A stretch of DNA of 64,000 bases from Calothrix sp. NIES-3974 (GCF_002368395.1 NZ_AP018254.1:1736001-1800000); one strand, 5' to 3'; numbered from the stretch's first letter, positions 1-9,060 are shown. The notes: generated by a model from the sequence alone, not told the origin. Made by a program: numbers and translations.

Positions 1-2691
1 CTGCGAGAGGGTTTGTAAAATCTGATTTAGCAAACTTTGATCCGATGTGGTAGCAAACTCCACCCCCAACTGGGCTAAAATATCCCTACCCGTTGCGATC
101 GCCTCTAACATCCGACCCTGTGCTGTCAGGACGTTAATTTGGATTTCATATATTTTCACCCGATCCAGAGGGGTACGAGCTGAATTTAACACCTGATTAG
201 CCATTAATTCCATTTCTGCGATATCTGCATTCAAATAGGCAGATTCCGCAGCCGATATATATAAATCCAGTGTTAATTCATACTGATTATCCCAACAATC
301 ACCAGATAGTAATTTAATCCCGGTTTGGAAGAAGTTTCTTGCACTTGCGTAAGCTGCGGAATTTCTGGCTTTTTTCCCAGCAGCAAGATTTAATCGCACC
401 AAGTTTTCCCTTTCCTGAAGATCGGTAATCAAATCCGCAGCTAAATTCCAATGACCGACTATCTCAAATAATTTTTCTTCCCTTACACTATCGGAAAGAT
501 TTCTTTGCAGTAACTGACCAATTTGCAGATGGGTGGTTTGTTTTTCCCCCTCCGGAATTAAACAATAGGCAGCTTGTTGAACGCGATCGTGCAAAAATCG
601 ATATTGGGGGTTGGGAATTTCTGCGGCAACGGAATCGATATCCTGAAAAAACTTATAAACTTGAGTTGTGGGTAAAATCAACCCTTCCTGTAGCGCTTTC
701 CACAGTGCTGTTGCAACTTCTGTTGCTGTCTCTTCACAAATAACCCCTAAAGTTTCTAAATCAAACTGATTCCCAACACAAGCGGCGAACTTCAGTACAC
801 GTTGGGTTTGTGGCGGTAACTTTTGCAACTGCCATGTCATAAATTCCACCACATCATTGGTGAGTGACAGTGCATTTACCTGGGTAATATCACATTCCCA
901 ATAACCCCGTTGGATATTAAAGCGAATATATCCATCTTCCTGTAGTGCTTTCAAAAACTGAGTGGTAAAAAAGGGATTTCCTTGGGTTTTGCGAAAGATT
1001 AATTCTGTTAACGGTTGGGCTAATTCCCCTGGACAATGTAAAGTATCTGCCACCAAATCATTCACATCCGCAAACTTTAAAGGTGTCAAAGTAATACCAT
1101 TAACCATCACTTGAGATTTTTTCAGTTCTCCTACTGTCAAAATAAAAGGATGGATGGGAGATACCTCATTATCCCGATAGGCTGCCAAAATTAATAAATA
1201 ACCATGACTATCCATCAACAACTTTAGCAATTCTAGGGAAGCGGCATCAACCCATTGCAAATCATCGAGAAATATCACCAAAGGATGGTCTGGGGTAGTA
1301 AATACACTAATAAACCGTTGAAATACCACCTGAAACCGATTTTGTAACGCACTCCCCGATAATTCTGCAACGGGGGGTTGGGAACCGATAATTGCTTCCA
1401 ACTCCGGAATCACCTCAATTAAAACCTGTCCATTTTCCCCTACTGCTGCTAATATTTCCTTACGCCATCTTGCCAGCTGCGCATCCGACTCCGATAATAA
1501 TTGTGTCATCAAATCCCGCAGCGCTTGTACAAAAGCCGAAAAAGGTATATCCCGGTTAAACTGGTCAAACTTACCCTTGATAAAATAACCCCGTTGTTTA
1601 ACAATGGGTTTATGCACCTCATTTACCACCGCAGTTTTACCAATCCCAGAAAAACCAGCAACCAACATCAACTCACAACTTCCCTGGGACACCCTTGCAA
1701 ATACTGTCAGTAATTCCCCAACTTCCCGTTCTCGACCATACAACTTTTCCGGAATAATAAACCTGTCACAAATATCCCGTTGTCCAATAGGGAAAGATTT
1801 AATCGTCCCCGTCTCCCTTAACTCATTTAAACACTTCTCCAAATCATACTTTAATCCCAAAGCACTTTGATATCGATCCTCCGCATTTTTCGCCATTAAC
1901 TTGTGGATAATCCCATCCACAACCCCAGGAATTTCCCCATTACTCATAGCAGGAGGGATTTTCGCAATGTGACAATGCACCAATTCCAAAGGGTCATCAC
2001 AAACAAACGGTAATCTCCCCGTCAACAACTCATACAGAGTTACACCTAAACTGTAAAAATCAGTGCGATAATCGATACCTCTGTTCATCCTCCCAGTTTG
2101 TTCCGGAGCCAAATAAGCCAAAGTCCCCTCCAACACATTGGGACTCTGAATTTCCTGACAATCCTTCGGTAACAACGAAGCAATACTAAAATCGATCAAC
2201 CTCACCTGCTTCGTCACCGGATGTATCAAAATATTCCCCGGCTTAATATCCTTGTGAATCACCCGACACTGACCTAAACCGTGGAGAATATCCGTCAACT
2301 GCATCCCAATCTCTAATACTTCCCCCACCGGCAAAGAACCATTTTCCCGCAGATATCGATTTAAAGCCACCGGGTATATCCCATCACCCAATTCCTCTAC
2401 CCAATCCTCCATTACCAAAGCATAACCATTCCCCACAGATAGCAAACTCACCGGTTTGATAATTCCAGGAATCGGCAAATTTCTCGTAATCGCATACTGA
2501 TTCCGAAACTGTACCAATTCCTCAAAACTAGGATATCCCCGTCGCAACAGCTTAATTACCACCCGACCCTGGGTCTGATTATCCCACCCTCGATACACAC
2601 AGGTACGGGAACCAGAATAAATTTCCTCAAACAGGGTATAACCAGCAATGTGGGGTAGGGAAGCCGAGGAGGAACTAGCTGGAGGTATCAT
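1..2691 (-). CDS. Ser/Thr protein kinase fused to AAA ATPase sensor, partial
   Basis: My translation of the minus strand from ATG at 2691 stays open to the window edge (897 codons), so the C-terminus is missing. An N-terminal PknB-type kinase domain carries HKDIKPGN (His146) and an APEQTGRMNRGIDYRTD activation/APE segment. The DFG motif is DFS (Asp167). A COG3899-type AAA module follows, with Walker A GFSGIGKT (Lys352), a VIFLDDLQW Walker B region and a helical TPR-like stretch. In this cyanobacterial family the missing part usually holds GAF and histidine-kinase or cyclase domains, so this is probably a large cytoplasmic signalling protein. That completion is inference from the family. The gene stands alone, transcribed away from the nuclease gene's 3' end. 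Confidence 0.88.
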   Translation of the reverse strand, partial: MIPPASSSSASLPHIAGYTLFEEIYSGSRTCVYRGWDNQTQGRVVIKLLRRGYPSFEELVQFRNQYAITRNLPIPGIIKPVSLLSVGNGYALVMEDWVEELGDGIYPVALNRYLRENGSLPVGEVLEIGMQLTDILHGLGQCRVIHKDIKPGNILIHPVTKQVRLIDFSIASLLPKDCQEIQSPNVLEGTLAYLAPEQTGRMNRGIDYRTDFYSLGVTLYELLTGRLPFVCDDPLELVHCHIAKIPPAMSNGEIPGVVDGIIHKLMAKNAEDRYQSALGLKYDLEKCLNELRETGTIKSFPIGQRDICDRFIIPEKLYGREREVGELLTVFARVSQGSCELMLVAGFSGIGKTAVVNEVHKPIVKQRGYFIKGKFDQFNRDIPFSAFVQALRDLMTQLLSESDAQLARWRKEILAAVGENGQVLIEVIPELEAIIGSQPPVAELSGSALQNRFQVVFQRFISVFTTPDHPLVIFLDDLQWVDAASLELLKLLMDSHGYLLILAAYRDNEVSPIHPFILTVGELKKSQVMVNGITLTPLKFADVNDLVADTLHCPGELAQPLTELIFRKTQGNPFFTTQFLKALQEDGYIRFNIQRGYWECDITQVNALSLTNDVVEFMTWQLQKLPPQTQRVLKFAACVGNQFDLETLGVICEETATEVATALWKALQEGLILPTTQVYKFFQDIDSVAAEIPNPQYRFLHDRVQQAAYCLIPEGEKQTTHLQIGQLLQRNLSDSVREEKLFEIVGHWNLAADLITDLQERENLVRLNLAAGKKARNSAAYASARNFFQTGIKLLSGDCWDNQYELTLDLYISAAESAYLNADIAEMELMANQVLNSARTPLDRVKIYEIQINVLTAQGRMLEAIATGRDILAQLGVEFATTSDQSLLNQILQTLSQ

Positions 2692-2820
2692 AGGAATTGA
2701 ATATGGTATCGATAATTTGTCAAGACAATTCTTAAGATGACCAATTACCTAAGTATTCCGGTAGGGAAAATATACCGAAATTTCTTAATAATCCCTTGCT
2801 TGTGAATAGGGAGTAGGAAG

Positions 2821-2840
2821 AGACGCGACATGTCGCGTCT
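2821..2840. repeat. short palindromic repeat, family P1
   Basis: Perfect palindrome AGACGCGACATGTCGCGTCT. Close relatives lie at about 10424-10447, 14252-14273, 15579-15598, 20688-20712, 22824-22845, 37219-37238, 37257-37277 and 58325-58346, always between genes. Confidence 0.85.
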
Positions 2841-2942
2841 GTATGGGAATAGGGAGTAGTCAACATAAATTACGTACACCAGAACCGTAGATGCATGTAG
2901 CGCAACTTCTCTATTGAGATGAAAGTGATTTTCCCCGCTCCC

Positions 2943-3082
2943 GACTCACCCGATTTACACATAACCCATTCCCACTCCCTGTACAGACGACCCGGACTCA
3001 CCCGATTTACAAATAACTCATTCCCACTCCCTGTACAGACGACCCATCGGGTCGTCTGTACTCCCGACTCACCCGATTTACA
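2943..3082. repeat. direct repeats with embedded palindrome P2
   Basis: The 17-mer GACTCACCCGATTTACA occurs at 2943, 2995 and 3066. The spacers contain CCCACTCCCTGTACAGACGA-type sequence. At 3034-3060 there is a near-perfect hairpin with 12-bp arms (TACAGACGACCC and its complement, loop ATC). The same P2 palindrome recurs at 51874-51898 and, degenerate, at 62861-62882. Confidence 0.8.
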
Positions 3083-3116
3083 AGCGAGCAGATTAAATCT
3101 AAAATCCAAAATCGCA

Positions 3117-3983
3117 TCATTTTTCCATAAATACTAAATCCTCCGGTGAATAATTCATTTTCACCCTTTGAGATTCGACGGTGACGACAAAATCAAATCC
3201 CGTTACATGTCCTTCCGGAAGAATAATTAATCGGTCATTTTGCGATTCTAAAAAATCCATAAATCCATCTAGGGAGTAACTACCGTCATTAATTGCTAAA
3301 TAACTTAACAAACGACGAAATAATTTCGGTAAAATAACAACTTGCTCCGTAAGGGTTTGCAAATTTTCCAATTCAAAACCAACCGTCGTTTGATCCAATG
3401 ACCATAACCCCTTCCCTGCTTGACGTGCTGTTTGGGTAGCAATAATTAACTCTTTGCGAATGTCTGGGTAAAGCTTAGAGTAAAAAGTTGGGTAGGTCAA
3501 CCCTGTTTGAATTAGATGGTAGTTAGCACTTTTTTGTAATAATTCCCCATCAAAAAAGATGCTGTCACCATCTTCGCGGTCAATGTCACCTGCAAACACA
3601 AAAGCGACACATCGACCGTATACATCCGCAGAACGAGTCAAAATATAACCCGGAACCTGTTCTGGTGTCACTGCGGTAATGACTTCCTTGTTATTACGGG
3701 TAAACTCTTGAAAACCGAGAAATTTCAACAGTTCATCTGTTGCTGCATGGGCATATTCTAGGGGTTGATGAACCATTCCGGTAATATTACCTTGTGGTTG
3801 ATAATGGGTTTCCAGTGCATCGATACTATCTAAGCGTAACTGAGCACCACCTGCAAAGTTACTACGGACTCGTCTTGGTAACTTTTTCCACAATTCGGGA
3901 TTGTGGGGATAAAAACGAATGGAATCCCCATCCGGTGCAGTATTGAGGATACGGTATGTACCCTTGATTAAAATCATTGACAT
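3117..3983 (-). CDS. thermonuclease (SNase-like) family protein
   Basis: 288 aa. The N-terminal half fits the staphylococcal nuclease fold. PDGDS (Asp18, Asp20) aligns with the calcium-binding start. In LRLDSIDALET, Arg50, Asp55 and Glu58 match SNase Arg35, Asp40 and Glu43, and YGRCVAFVFA supplies the second arginine (Arg124, SNase Arg87). All catalytic positions are therefore present. The C-terminal ~120 residues are outside the core fold and not recognised. No signal peptide is evident, so a cytoplasmic nuclease is likely. ATG at 3983 is used; Met3 is an alternative start. The gene is monocistronic, and its substrate is unknown. Confidence 0.8.
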   Translation of the reverse strand: MSMILIKGTYRILNTAPDGDSIRFYPHNPELWKKLPRRVRSNFAGGAQLRLDSIDALETHYQPQGNITGMVHQPLEYAHAATDELLKFLGFQEFTRNNKEVITAVTPEQVPGYILTRSADVYGRCVAFVFAGDIDREDGDSIFFDGELLQKSANYHLIQTGLTYPTFYSKLYPDIRKELIIATQTARQAGKGLWSLDQTTVGFELENLQTLTEQVVILPKLFRRLLSYLAINDGSYSLDGFMDFLESQNDRLIILPEGHVTGFDFVVTVESQRVKMNYSPEDLVFMEK

Positions 3984-4713
3984 GTTAGTATCCTTGAAAA
4001 CTTTAATGAGACAAGGAACTTATAACACAATACGGTTCCATTAGAGCTTTGAACCTTGAATTGTAGTGGCTTTAGCCTCGAAAAAGCTTTATGATAAAGG
4101 CGCTATACCCGCAGGGTTGTCGTAGACTAGCGCTAATACGTGCCTTTTTTTACTCATCAAAATTAATGGGACAGACCAATAGTAGTAGGTTTTTTGCGGG
4201 CGAATGAGACAGAATATTTTTATTTCCAAGATTTTTTATCTGGTGACCACGCGGAGCATGGGAGCTAGGAAAATGATAGGCGTATTTCCGGCGACTTGTA
4301 CTAGTAGGTTTTTTGCGCGTGAATGAGACAGAATATTTTTATTTCCAAGATTTTTTTGAGTAAAATTACTCTAAAAGTGTTATTCTAGCGGAAGGATGGA
4401 GAATAAAATTATCAGGGTGTATATCTCCAGTTCCGAATATTTCATCTTTCTTCAGGCTAAATTATAGCAATCCGATTAAAATAGCGTGCCGTTGACTGAT
4501 GACTGGTGAATGTTAACCGTCAACTGTCAATTGTCAACGATTAACAATCCTACATGTAAGATTTCACAACAGATTATAGGACTGCGGTATGTGATGTCGA
4601 GTATGTAAATATGTAGAAATTTAGCGAACCTGTGTTTTGATTAAGTAAATCCACCAAATACAAACCGCTACGCTATATTAGTTTCTAAGTATTTTCGTGC
4701 CTGGATAATTGCG
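3984..4713. other. intergenic region with direct and dispersed repeats
   Basis: No gene seen. It holds a 55-bp direct repeat pair (4183-4237 and 4302-4356) and a stretch (4239-4300) that is the reverse complement of the repeat at 53439. At about 4467-4590 a sequence starts TATAGCAATCC, and its right part recurs near 42110-42175. Confidence 0.65.
4183..4356. repeat. 55-bp direct repeat pair
   Basis: Copies at 4183-4237 and 4302-4356 begin TAGTAGGTTTTTTGCG and differ at two positions. The 64-bp spacer is the dispersed CTAGCTCCCAT-type repeat in reverse orientation, which suggests one repeat inserted into another. Confidence 0.8.
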
Positions 4714-5232
4714 GTGATTGACTGGGAACCCTATCTGCAATCAATTTGCCATAAATACGCTCAATGGTGGGATAGCTACACCATCATCGATGTGGTGAGT
4801 AAAAATCGCGACAAACCAGCAGCAAAAGTCCTATTGATAGAATTACAGACCTTAAAAATTCAATCCGACAGAGAACTGTTATCCACAGCAGGGGAAAAAT
4901 GGGAAATATTAAACGTACTGGAAGGATTGCGGAAATATGCACCAGAACACGTTTTATTAACTTTATTAACTGGTCGTCCCGGTTCTGGAAAATCCACAGC
5001 CTTGATCCTGTTGTTGTTGTTGGAAGATTGCCAATCCTTCCTAGCCTCTAGTTCCCCTGCTCTGCGGGGGAATCCCGACCTCGAGGCTCTGCCTCCAGAT
5101 TACCACGAGGCGGAGCCTCCTAATAACCCAAGTTGCGGGTTACGCGACTCCGGGTGCGAAGCACCCGGAGAGCTATGCGATCGCACGAAAAAAGACTTCG
5201 GTTACACAGTAAGTAACCGAAATAGATACTAA
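4714..5232 (+). pseudogene. truncated NACHT-family NTPase
   Basis: GTG start. Residues 1-105 look like the N-terminus of a cyanobacterial NACHT/STAND ATPase: IDWEPYLQSICHKYAQWW at the start, then TLLTGRPGSGKSTALILLLLLE with Walker A at residues 87-95. From about 5040 the reading frame runs through a dispersed palindrome-rich repeat (residues ~108-172, low-complexity Pro/Glu/Cys-rich) and stops. Walker B, the sensor motifs and the repeat domain are all absent, and no matching 3' part lies downstream. The gene is best read as a dead 5' fragment. NACHT proteins serve in signalling or anti-phage defence, but the role of the intact ancestor cannot be told. Confidence 0.65.
5040..5190. repeat. palindrome-rich dispersed repeat inside the NACHT fragment
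   Basis: Contains several hairpins. The best has 10-bp perfect arms at 5148-5157 and 5161-5170 (CTCCGGGTGC, loop GAA). It reads as non-coding repeat DNA even though a frame happens to stay open through it. Confidence 0.7.
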
Positions 5233-5513
5233 TCATTGCAAGTGCCAAACGATACTAGCTACATAAATGCTTGTTTTACAGTAAACACAAAAATAAATGC
5301 TTGTAACTTAAGTAAAAATCCTTCGTAAGTCACAGCATGAATTGATTTTGGATACATACTAGCAATAGGGCTAAATACGGTTTCAATATAGTGATAGTGA
5401 CGAATAGACAGTAATTATTTCATTTAGCATAATCCCCTCCGTTTTTGTTCCTGGAGGGGATTTTACTGATGGAAGCGATCGCGTTCTCAAGTAACCCGCA
5501 ACCTGGGTTATTA
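5121..5513. repeat. segment bracketed by 23-bp inverted repeats
   Basis: 5121-5143 (starting TAATAACCCAAGTTGCGG) recurs inverted at 5491-5513 with one mismatch. The 347 bp between the arms hold no gene. They contain an orphan terminator-like hairpin (5431-5466). Confidence 0.7.
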
Positions 5514-5997
5514 TCTAAGTGTATTTTACAAACTCTGTAAGATACTGGCGGCATTAATCCCGCAGTGCGTTTTCATACCCTGCTTAAAAGACAAGGGCTT
5601 TCAACCGAGCTTCTTGTAATGTGAGTTTAGATTTTGGATTCCTCTTCGGTTGATCCGCACTAGGTGGATCTGTTGATTTTGCGGAAAGTTGAGGGAAGAT
5701 TTATTCTTTGGGAGTAATGTGATTGTGGATTTTGGATTTCGGATTACTCTTCGGTTGATCCGCACTACGTGGGTCTTGTGGATTTTGCGGAAAGTTGAGG
5801 GAAGATTTATTCTTCTGACAAACTTTGGCGAAAAACCGACTCCACCACATCACCTACTATAACCGGGGGAAACCAATCCAGAAAACTTTCCCAGGTGGAT
5901 TTGAGATTTTGGATTTACTGCTCTCTCGCTCCCTCACCCTTCATAGTTTAGTATTGATATTGAGATCAAAAAATTCATTAAGGTTATTTTATTGCTC
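5233..5997. other. intergenic region upstream of sppA
   Basis: No gene seen. Holds the inverted-repeat segment, the orphan hairpin, and a ~65-bp direct repeat pair at 5642-5707 and 5745-5812 (core TTCGGTTGATCCGCACTA). Confidence 0.65.
5431..5466 (+). terminator. orphan intrinsic-terminator-like hairpin
   Basis: Perfect 10-bp stem AATCCCCTCC / GGAGGGGATT with a 12-nt loop, followed by TTT. No recognisable gene ends upstream, so it may close an unseen small transcript or be a relic. Confidence 0.5.
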
Positions 5998-6819
5998 ATG
6001 GTTTGGCCTTTTCAGTCGAAATTCCGCAAACAGATTGCTCGAATCGAAATTACGGGTGCGATCGCAAGTGCTACGCGAAAGCGGGTATTGGAAGCGCTGA
6101 AAACGGTTGAAGAGAGGAAATTCCCTGCTTTGTTGTTACGCATTGATAGTCCTGGGGGAACGGTGGGAGATTCCCAGGAAATTTATGCAGCTCTCAAGCG
6201 ATTGCGGGACAAGGTGAAAATAATTGCTAGTTTTGGGAATATTTCTGCATCTGGTGGTGTCTATATTGGTATGGGTGCGCAGTATATCGTAGCCAATCCG
6301 GGAACGATTACCGGAAGCATTGGTGTGATTTTGCGCGGCAATAATTTGGAACGATTGTTAGAAAAAATCGGAGTGTCTTTCAAGGTAATTAAGTCAGGTC
6401 CCTACAAAGATATTTTGGCTTTTGACCGGGAATTGACCCCCCCAGAACAAACTATTTTGCAAGAATTAATAGATACTAGTTATCAGCAATTTGTCCAAAC
6501 CGTTGCTGAAGGTCGTTCCCTTCCAGTGGAAACCGTGAAAAGTTTTGCCGATGGTCGGATTTTCACTGGACAACAGGCTTTAGAATTGGGTGTTGTCGAT
6601 CGTTTGGGTACGGAAGAAGATGCACGACGCTGGGCTTGTGAATTGGTAGAATTAGACCCGGAAAAAACCAAGTGTTTTACCTTTGAAGAACCAAAATCCC
6701 TCATTAGTCGGATTTTACCGGGGAACAATACCAATAAAAATATCATAGCGAGCGGAATTGATTGGCTAGAATTTGAAGTCTCCACCAGTGGTTTACCGCT
6801 ATGGCTATATCGTCCCTAG
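5998..6819 (+). CDS. sppA: signal peptide peptidase SppA (short form)
   Basis: 273 aa from ATG 5998; an in-frame TTG lies two codons earlier. Serine protease of the S49 family, of the short single-domain type. RIDSPGGTVGDS marks the oxyanion region. NISASGGVY gives the nucleophile (Ser85) and IKSGPYKD gives the general base (Lys137). TITGSIGVI and ADGRIFTGQQALELGVVDRLG are family signatures. There is no strong N-terminal membrane anchor, so it may be peripheral. In cyanobacteria SppA homologues are linked to membrane or antenna protein turnover, so the natural substrate here is inference. The gene stands alone. Confidence 0.92.
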   Translation: MVWPFQSKFRKQIARIEITGAIASATRKRVLEALKTVEERKFPALLLRIDSPGGTVGDSQEIYAALKRLRDKVKIIASFGNISASGGVYIGMGAQYIVANPGTITGSIGVILRGNNLERLLEKIGVSFKVIKSGPYKDILAFDRELTPPEQTILQELIDTSYQQFVQTVAEGRSLPVETVKSFADGRIFTGQQALELGVVDRLGTEEDARRWACELVELDPEKTKCFTFEEPKSLISRILPGNNTNKNIIASGIDWLEFEVSTSGLPLWLYRP

Positions 6820-6839
6820 TTTTTGTATTATCCATTGGA

Positions 6840-6915
6840 GGCGTTGCCGAATACAAATATGAATTGAAAATTTGACGTTGTGTTGTAGGGACGTAGAATT
6901 GCTACGTCTCTACTA
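6840..6915. repeat. partial MITE-like copy, family C
   Basis: GGCGTTGCCGAATACAAATA and the following ~70 bp match the left end of the complete element at 20451-20612. The right terminal repeat is missing here. Confidence 0.65.
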
Positions 6916-6937
6916 GGATTGGCGGAAAAAGTCTTTT

Positions 6938-7056
6938 ACCCGGATTTCTCACAAATCCCCCCAACTTTGAGGGAATAGTCCGTGAAGGGATTAGGGAGTA
7001 GAAAGAAAATTCAGCCGTTATTTCAGGTTTACCGTTCACCTGTGAGAAATCTGGGT
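6938..7056. mobile_element. MITE-like element, family B
   Basis: About 119 bp with imperfect ~17-bp terminal inverted repeats: ACCCGGATTTCTCACA on the left, TGTGAGAAATCTGGGTT on the right. It has no coding capacity. Relatives lie at 29623-29735, 56781-56880 and 51803-51946, with end fragments near 53820 and 58190. Confidence 0.7.
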
Positions 7057-7326
7057 TTTAGTGGGAGGGAATAGTTCCAACCCAACTATTACACTTTTTT
7101 CTCCGACTCAAAAACAGTTATCCCTTAACCGTCAACAAAACCCAAGGAAAATATTAAGTAGACCTATGACTGATTTCTCCTGTATCCTTTATTCTCTAAT
7201 GCGATCGCAGTTAATTATCAACAAAACCAAATACATTAAAAGCAATATCAAAACATTAAAATCAGTTGATTTTAGAGTAAAAATAGAATCAAAAGTGGTA
7301 AATAATCTATAATTAGGAGAATTTTT

Positions 7327-7746
7327 GTGGATGCAGAGTGGCGGATGCGGGCAATTCGTGGTGCAACGACAGTATCAGAAAATACAGTTGATGCCATGCA
7401 TGAAGCAGTGATGGAATTGTTAGATGAGTTGGAAAACCGCAATCAACTAAATCCCCATGATTTCGTCAGCGTAATGTTTTCGGTGACTAACGATTTAGAT
7501 GCGATTTTCCCTGCGGCGATCGCTCGCAAACGACCTTTGTGGGATTCGGTTCCCATGTTGGATGTACAACAAATGCATGTGCAAGGTAGTTTAAAACGAT
7601 GTATTCGGTTTTTGATCCATGCCTATTTACCTGTGAATATGCCAATCCATCACATTTATTTACGTAATGCGGCTAACCTCCGTCCAGACTGGAGTAGACC
7701 CCAATCTTTTCCAGCACCCTCTACAAGTTTAGAATCAAGGGTTTGA
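7327..7746 (+). CDS. aroH: AroH-type chorismate mutase
   Basis: 139 aa from GTG 7327, preceded by AGGAGA at 7315-7320. Converts chorismate to prephenate on the way to Phe and Tyr. It aligns along its length with the Bacillus subtilis trimeric enzyme: IRGATTV (Arg11 = Bsu Arg7), KRCIR (Arg94 = Arg90) and IYLRNAANLRPD (Tyr111 = Tyr108). Two active-site positions differ: Bsu Cys75 is Asp79 and Glu78 is Gln82. The fold and the arginines are intact, so I call it functional, but the substitutions deserve a check. It converges on the methyltransferase gene with a 12-bp overlap of the 3' ends. Confidence 0.9.
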   Translation: MDAEWRMRAIRGATTVSENTVDAMHEAVMELLDELENRNQLNPHDFVSVMFSVTNDLDAIFPAAIARKRPLWDSVPMLDVQQMHVQGSLKRCIRFLIHAYLPVNMPIHHIYLRNAANLRPDWSRPQSFPAPSTSLESRV

Positions 7747-8907
7747 AGGTTGCTTTAATCCCGTGGGTAACTGGTTGGGGACATTTTTACCTTGAATCAA
7801 TACACCAAATCCACCTAAACCCATCGGATCGATGAGTTGCTGGAGATAATCCCGTCGTTGAAGCACCTCCATTGTGGGAAGATTTGTGTAGGGTAATTGG
7901 ACTAGGCGATCACCTAATCCCAATGCCATTAAAAATAAGGCCTGTTGGGTAAAGCCTAATGTTTGCAATTGGTACTGTTCACCCCATTTTTCCAAGGCTG
8001 TAAAGTTGACGTGGCTGGTTATATCTTGGTATCCCACGTTAATATAGGGGTTATTGTGACGTTGGTGGCGAAAATAGCATTGTAATGTCCCCGTTGTTCG
8101 TCGTGGGTTATAGTAGCGGTGTCCAGGGTAGCCATAATCAATTGTGATCACATAACCCTGTTGTAAACATCTGCTGACGTTCCCTAACCAATCCCGTGCA
8201 GCAAGGTTAATTTCACTCCTGTATCCATCCGGAAAATTACTAATATCAAAACCAAAAGATTGTAGATAATTAACTAACTCCGGGGTGGAAGGATCATCCA
8301 TCACCTCTACGAACTCAAAACCCCCCTTCACCCCAGGATTTTCTCTAACGCTGACAAAAATTTCCTGAACTTCACCAGAGGCGATCGCAAATTGATGCAC
8401 CGGTAAAGCATCCACTAACTCGTTGGAAAAAATACACCCCACCAAACTATTTTCCGGTATTTCCCCTAAATCACACCAAGTCACAGACCAACCCTGCAAA
8501 CGCTGTTGCTGCTCCCGTTGCAATTTGGGTGATTGTTCGATGATTGTATACTTTGTTGCTGCAAAACAGTCTTCATGTTTGGCTTGTAAATACTTCAGAA
8601 TATCCAACGCCAATAAACCCTGTCCAGCTCCGATTTCCACTAGTGTAAAATTTGCAGGTCGTTGGAGAATTTCCCACATCTCCAGTAATTGATTGGCAAT
8701 CATTTCCCCAAAATCTGCCCCTAAATGCACCGAAGTAAAAAAATCTCCCTCTTTCCCCAAATTTCCGGCTCGGCTTGAATAGTAACCCAATTCGGGGTGA
8801 TATAGGGCCATCTCCATAAATTCCGCAAAGGTAATCCGTTGTCGAGGATTTTGTCGAATCTGCTGCTTGATTAAGTTAGCTAAAGTAAATTGGGTATCAT
8901 TACTCAT
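7735..8907 (-). CDS. class I SAM-dependent methyltransferase, MidA/NDUFAF7 family
   Basis: 390 aa. The N-terminus ITFAEFMEMALYHPELGYYSS and GDFFTSVHLGADFGEMIANQ is diagnostic for the family (formerly DUF185). VEIGAGQG (residues 90-97) is the SAM-binding loop, and SNELVDALPVHQF and VITIDYGYPG follow. Eukaryotic NDUFAF7 methylates an arginine of a complex I subunit during assembly. A similar role on cyanobacterial NDH-1 is inference; ndhN is in this window but 50 kb away. The 3' end overlaps aroH by 12 bp on the opposite strand, so the two transcripts may interfere. Confidence 0.9.
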   Translation of the reverse strand: MSNDTQFTLANLIKQQIRQNPRQRITFAEFMEMALYHPELGYYSSRAGNLGKEGDFFTSVHLGADFGEMIANQLLEMWEILQRPANFTLVEIGAGQGLLALDILKYLQAKHEDCFAATKYTIIEQSPKLQREQQQRLQGWSVTWCDLGEIPENSLVGCIFSNELVDALPVHQFAIASGEVQEIFVSVRENPGVKGGFEFVEVMDDPSTPELVNYLQSFGFDISNFPDGYRSEINLAARDWLGNVSRCLQQGYVITIDYGYPGHRYYNPRRTTGTLQCYFRHQRHNNPYINVGYQDITSHVNFTALEKWGEQYQLQTLGFTQQALFLMALGLGDRLVQLPYTNLPTMEVLQRRDYLQQLIDPMGLGGFGVLIQGKNVPNQLPTGLKQPSNP

Positions 8908-9060
8908 AAATTTTGGATTACTCTGGGTTGACTAGCATTCTTCGTCAGGAGTATACTCCGCTTTGACTCCCAGATGTGCTTTCATTGTAAATTCCTAGAA
9001 TTTTATTGATAAAAGTTTCTAATTAACCTCCAAATGTGCTTTAATAAAAACTTAAGATTT

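Larger units (their letters stand above)
2692..3116. other. repeat-rich intergenic region
   Basis: No gene seen. The stretch holds a perfect 20-bp palindrome AGACGCGACATGTCGCGTCT at 2821-2840 and a three-copy direct repeat cluster, listed separately. Confidence 0.7.

Noticed and set aside
1501-1870. Plus-strand frames in the first 2.7 kb
   Set aside because: They are antisense shadows of the kinase-AAA gene, whose full-length frame has clear motifs.
2870-3137. Two opposite small frames left of the nuclease gene
   Set aside because: They translate the direct-repeat cluster (GESGVQTTR-type repeats) and are artefacts of repeat DNA.
7061-7312. 83-codon frame before aroH
   Set aside because: Begins in the right end of a family B element, composition is unlike real genes here, and it ends just before the aroH SD.
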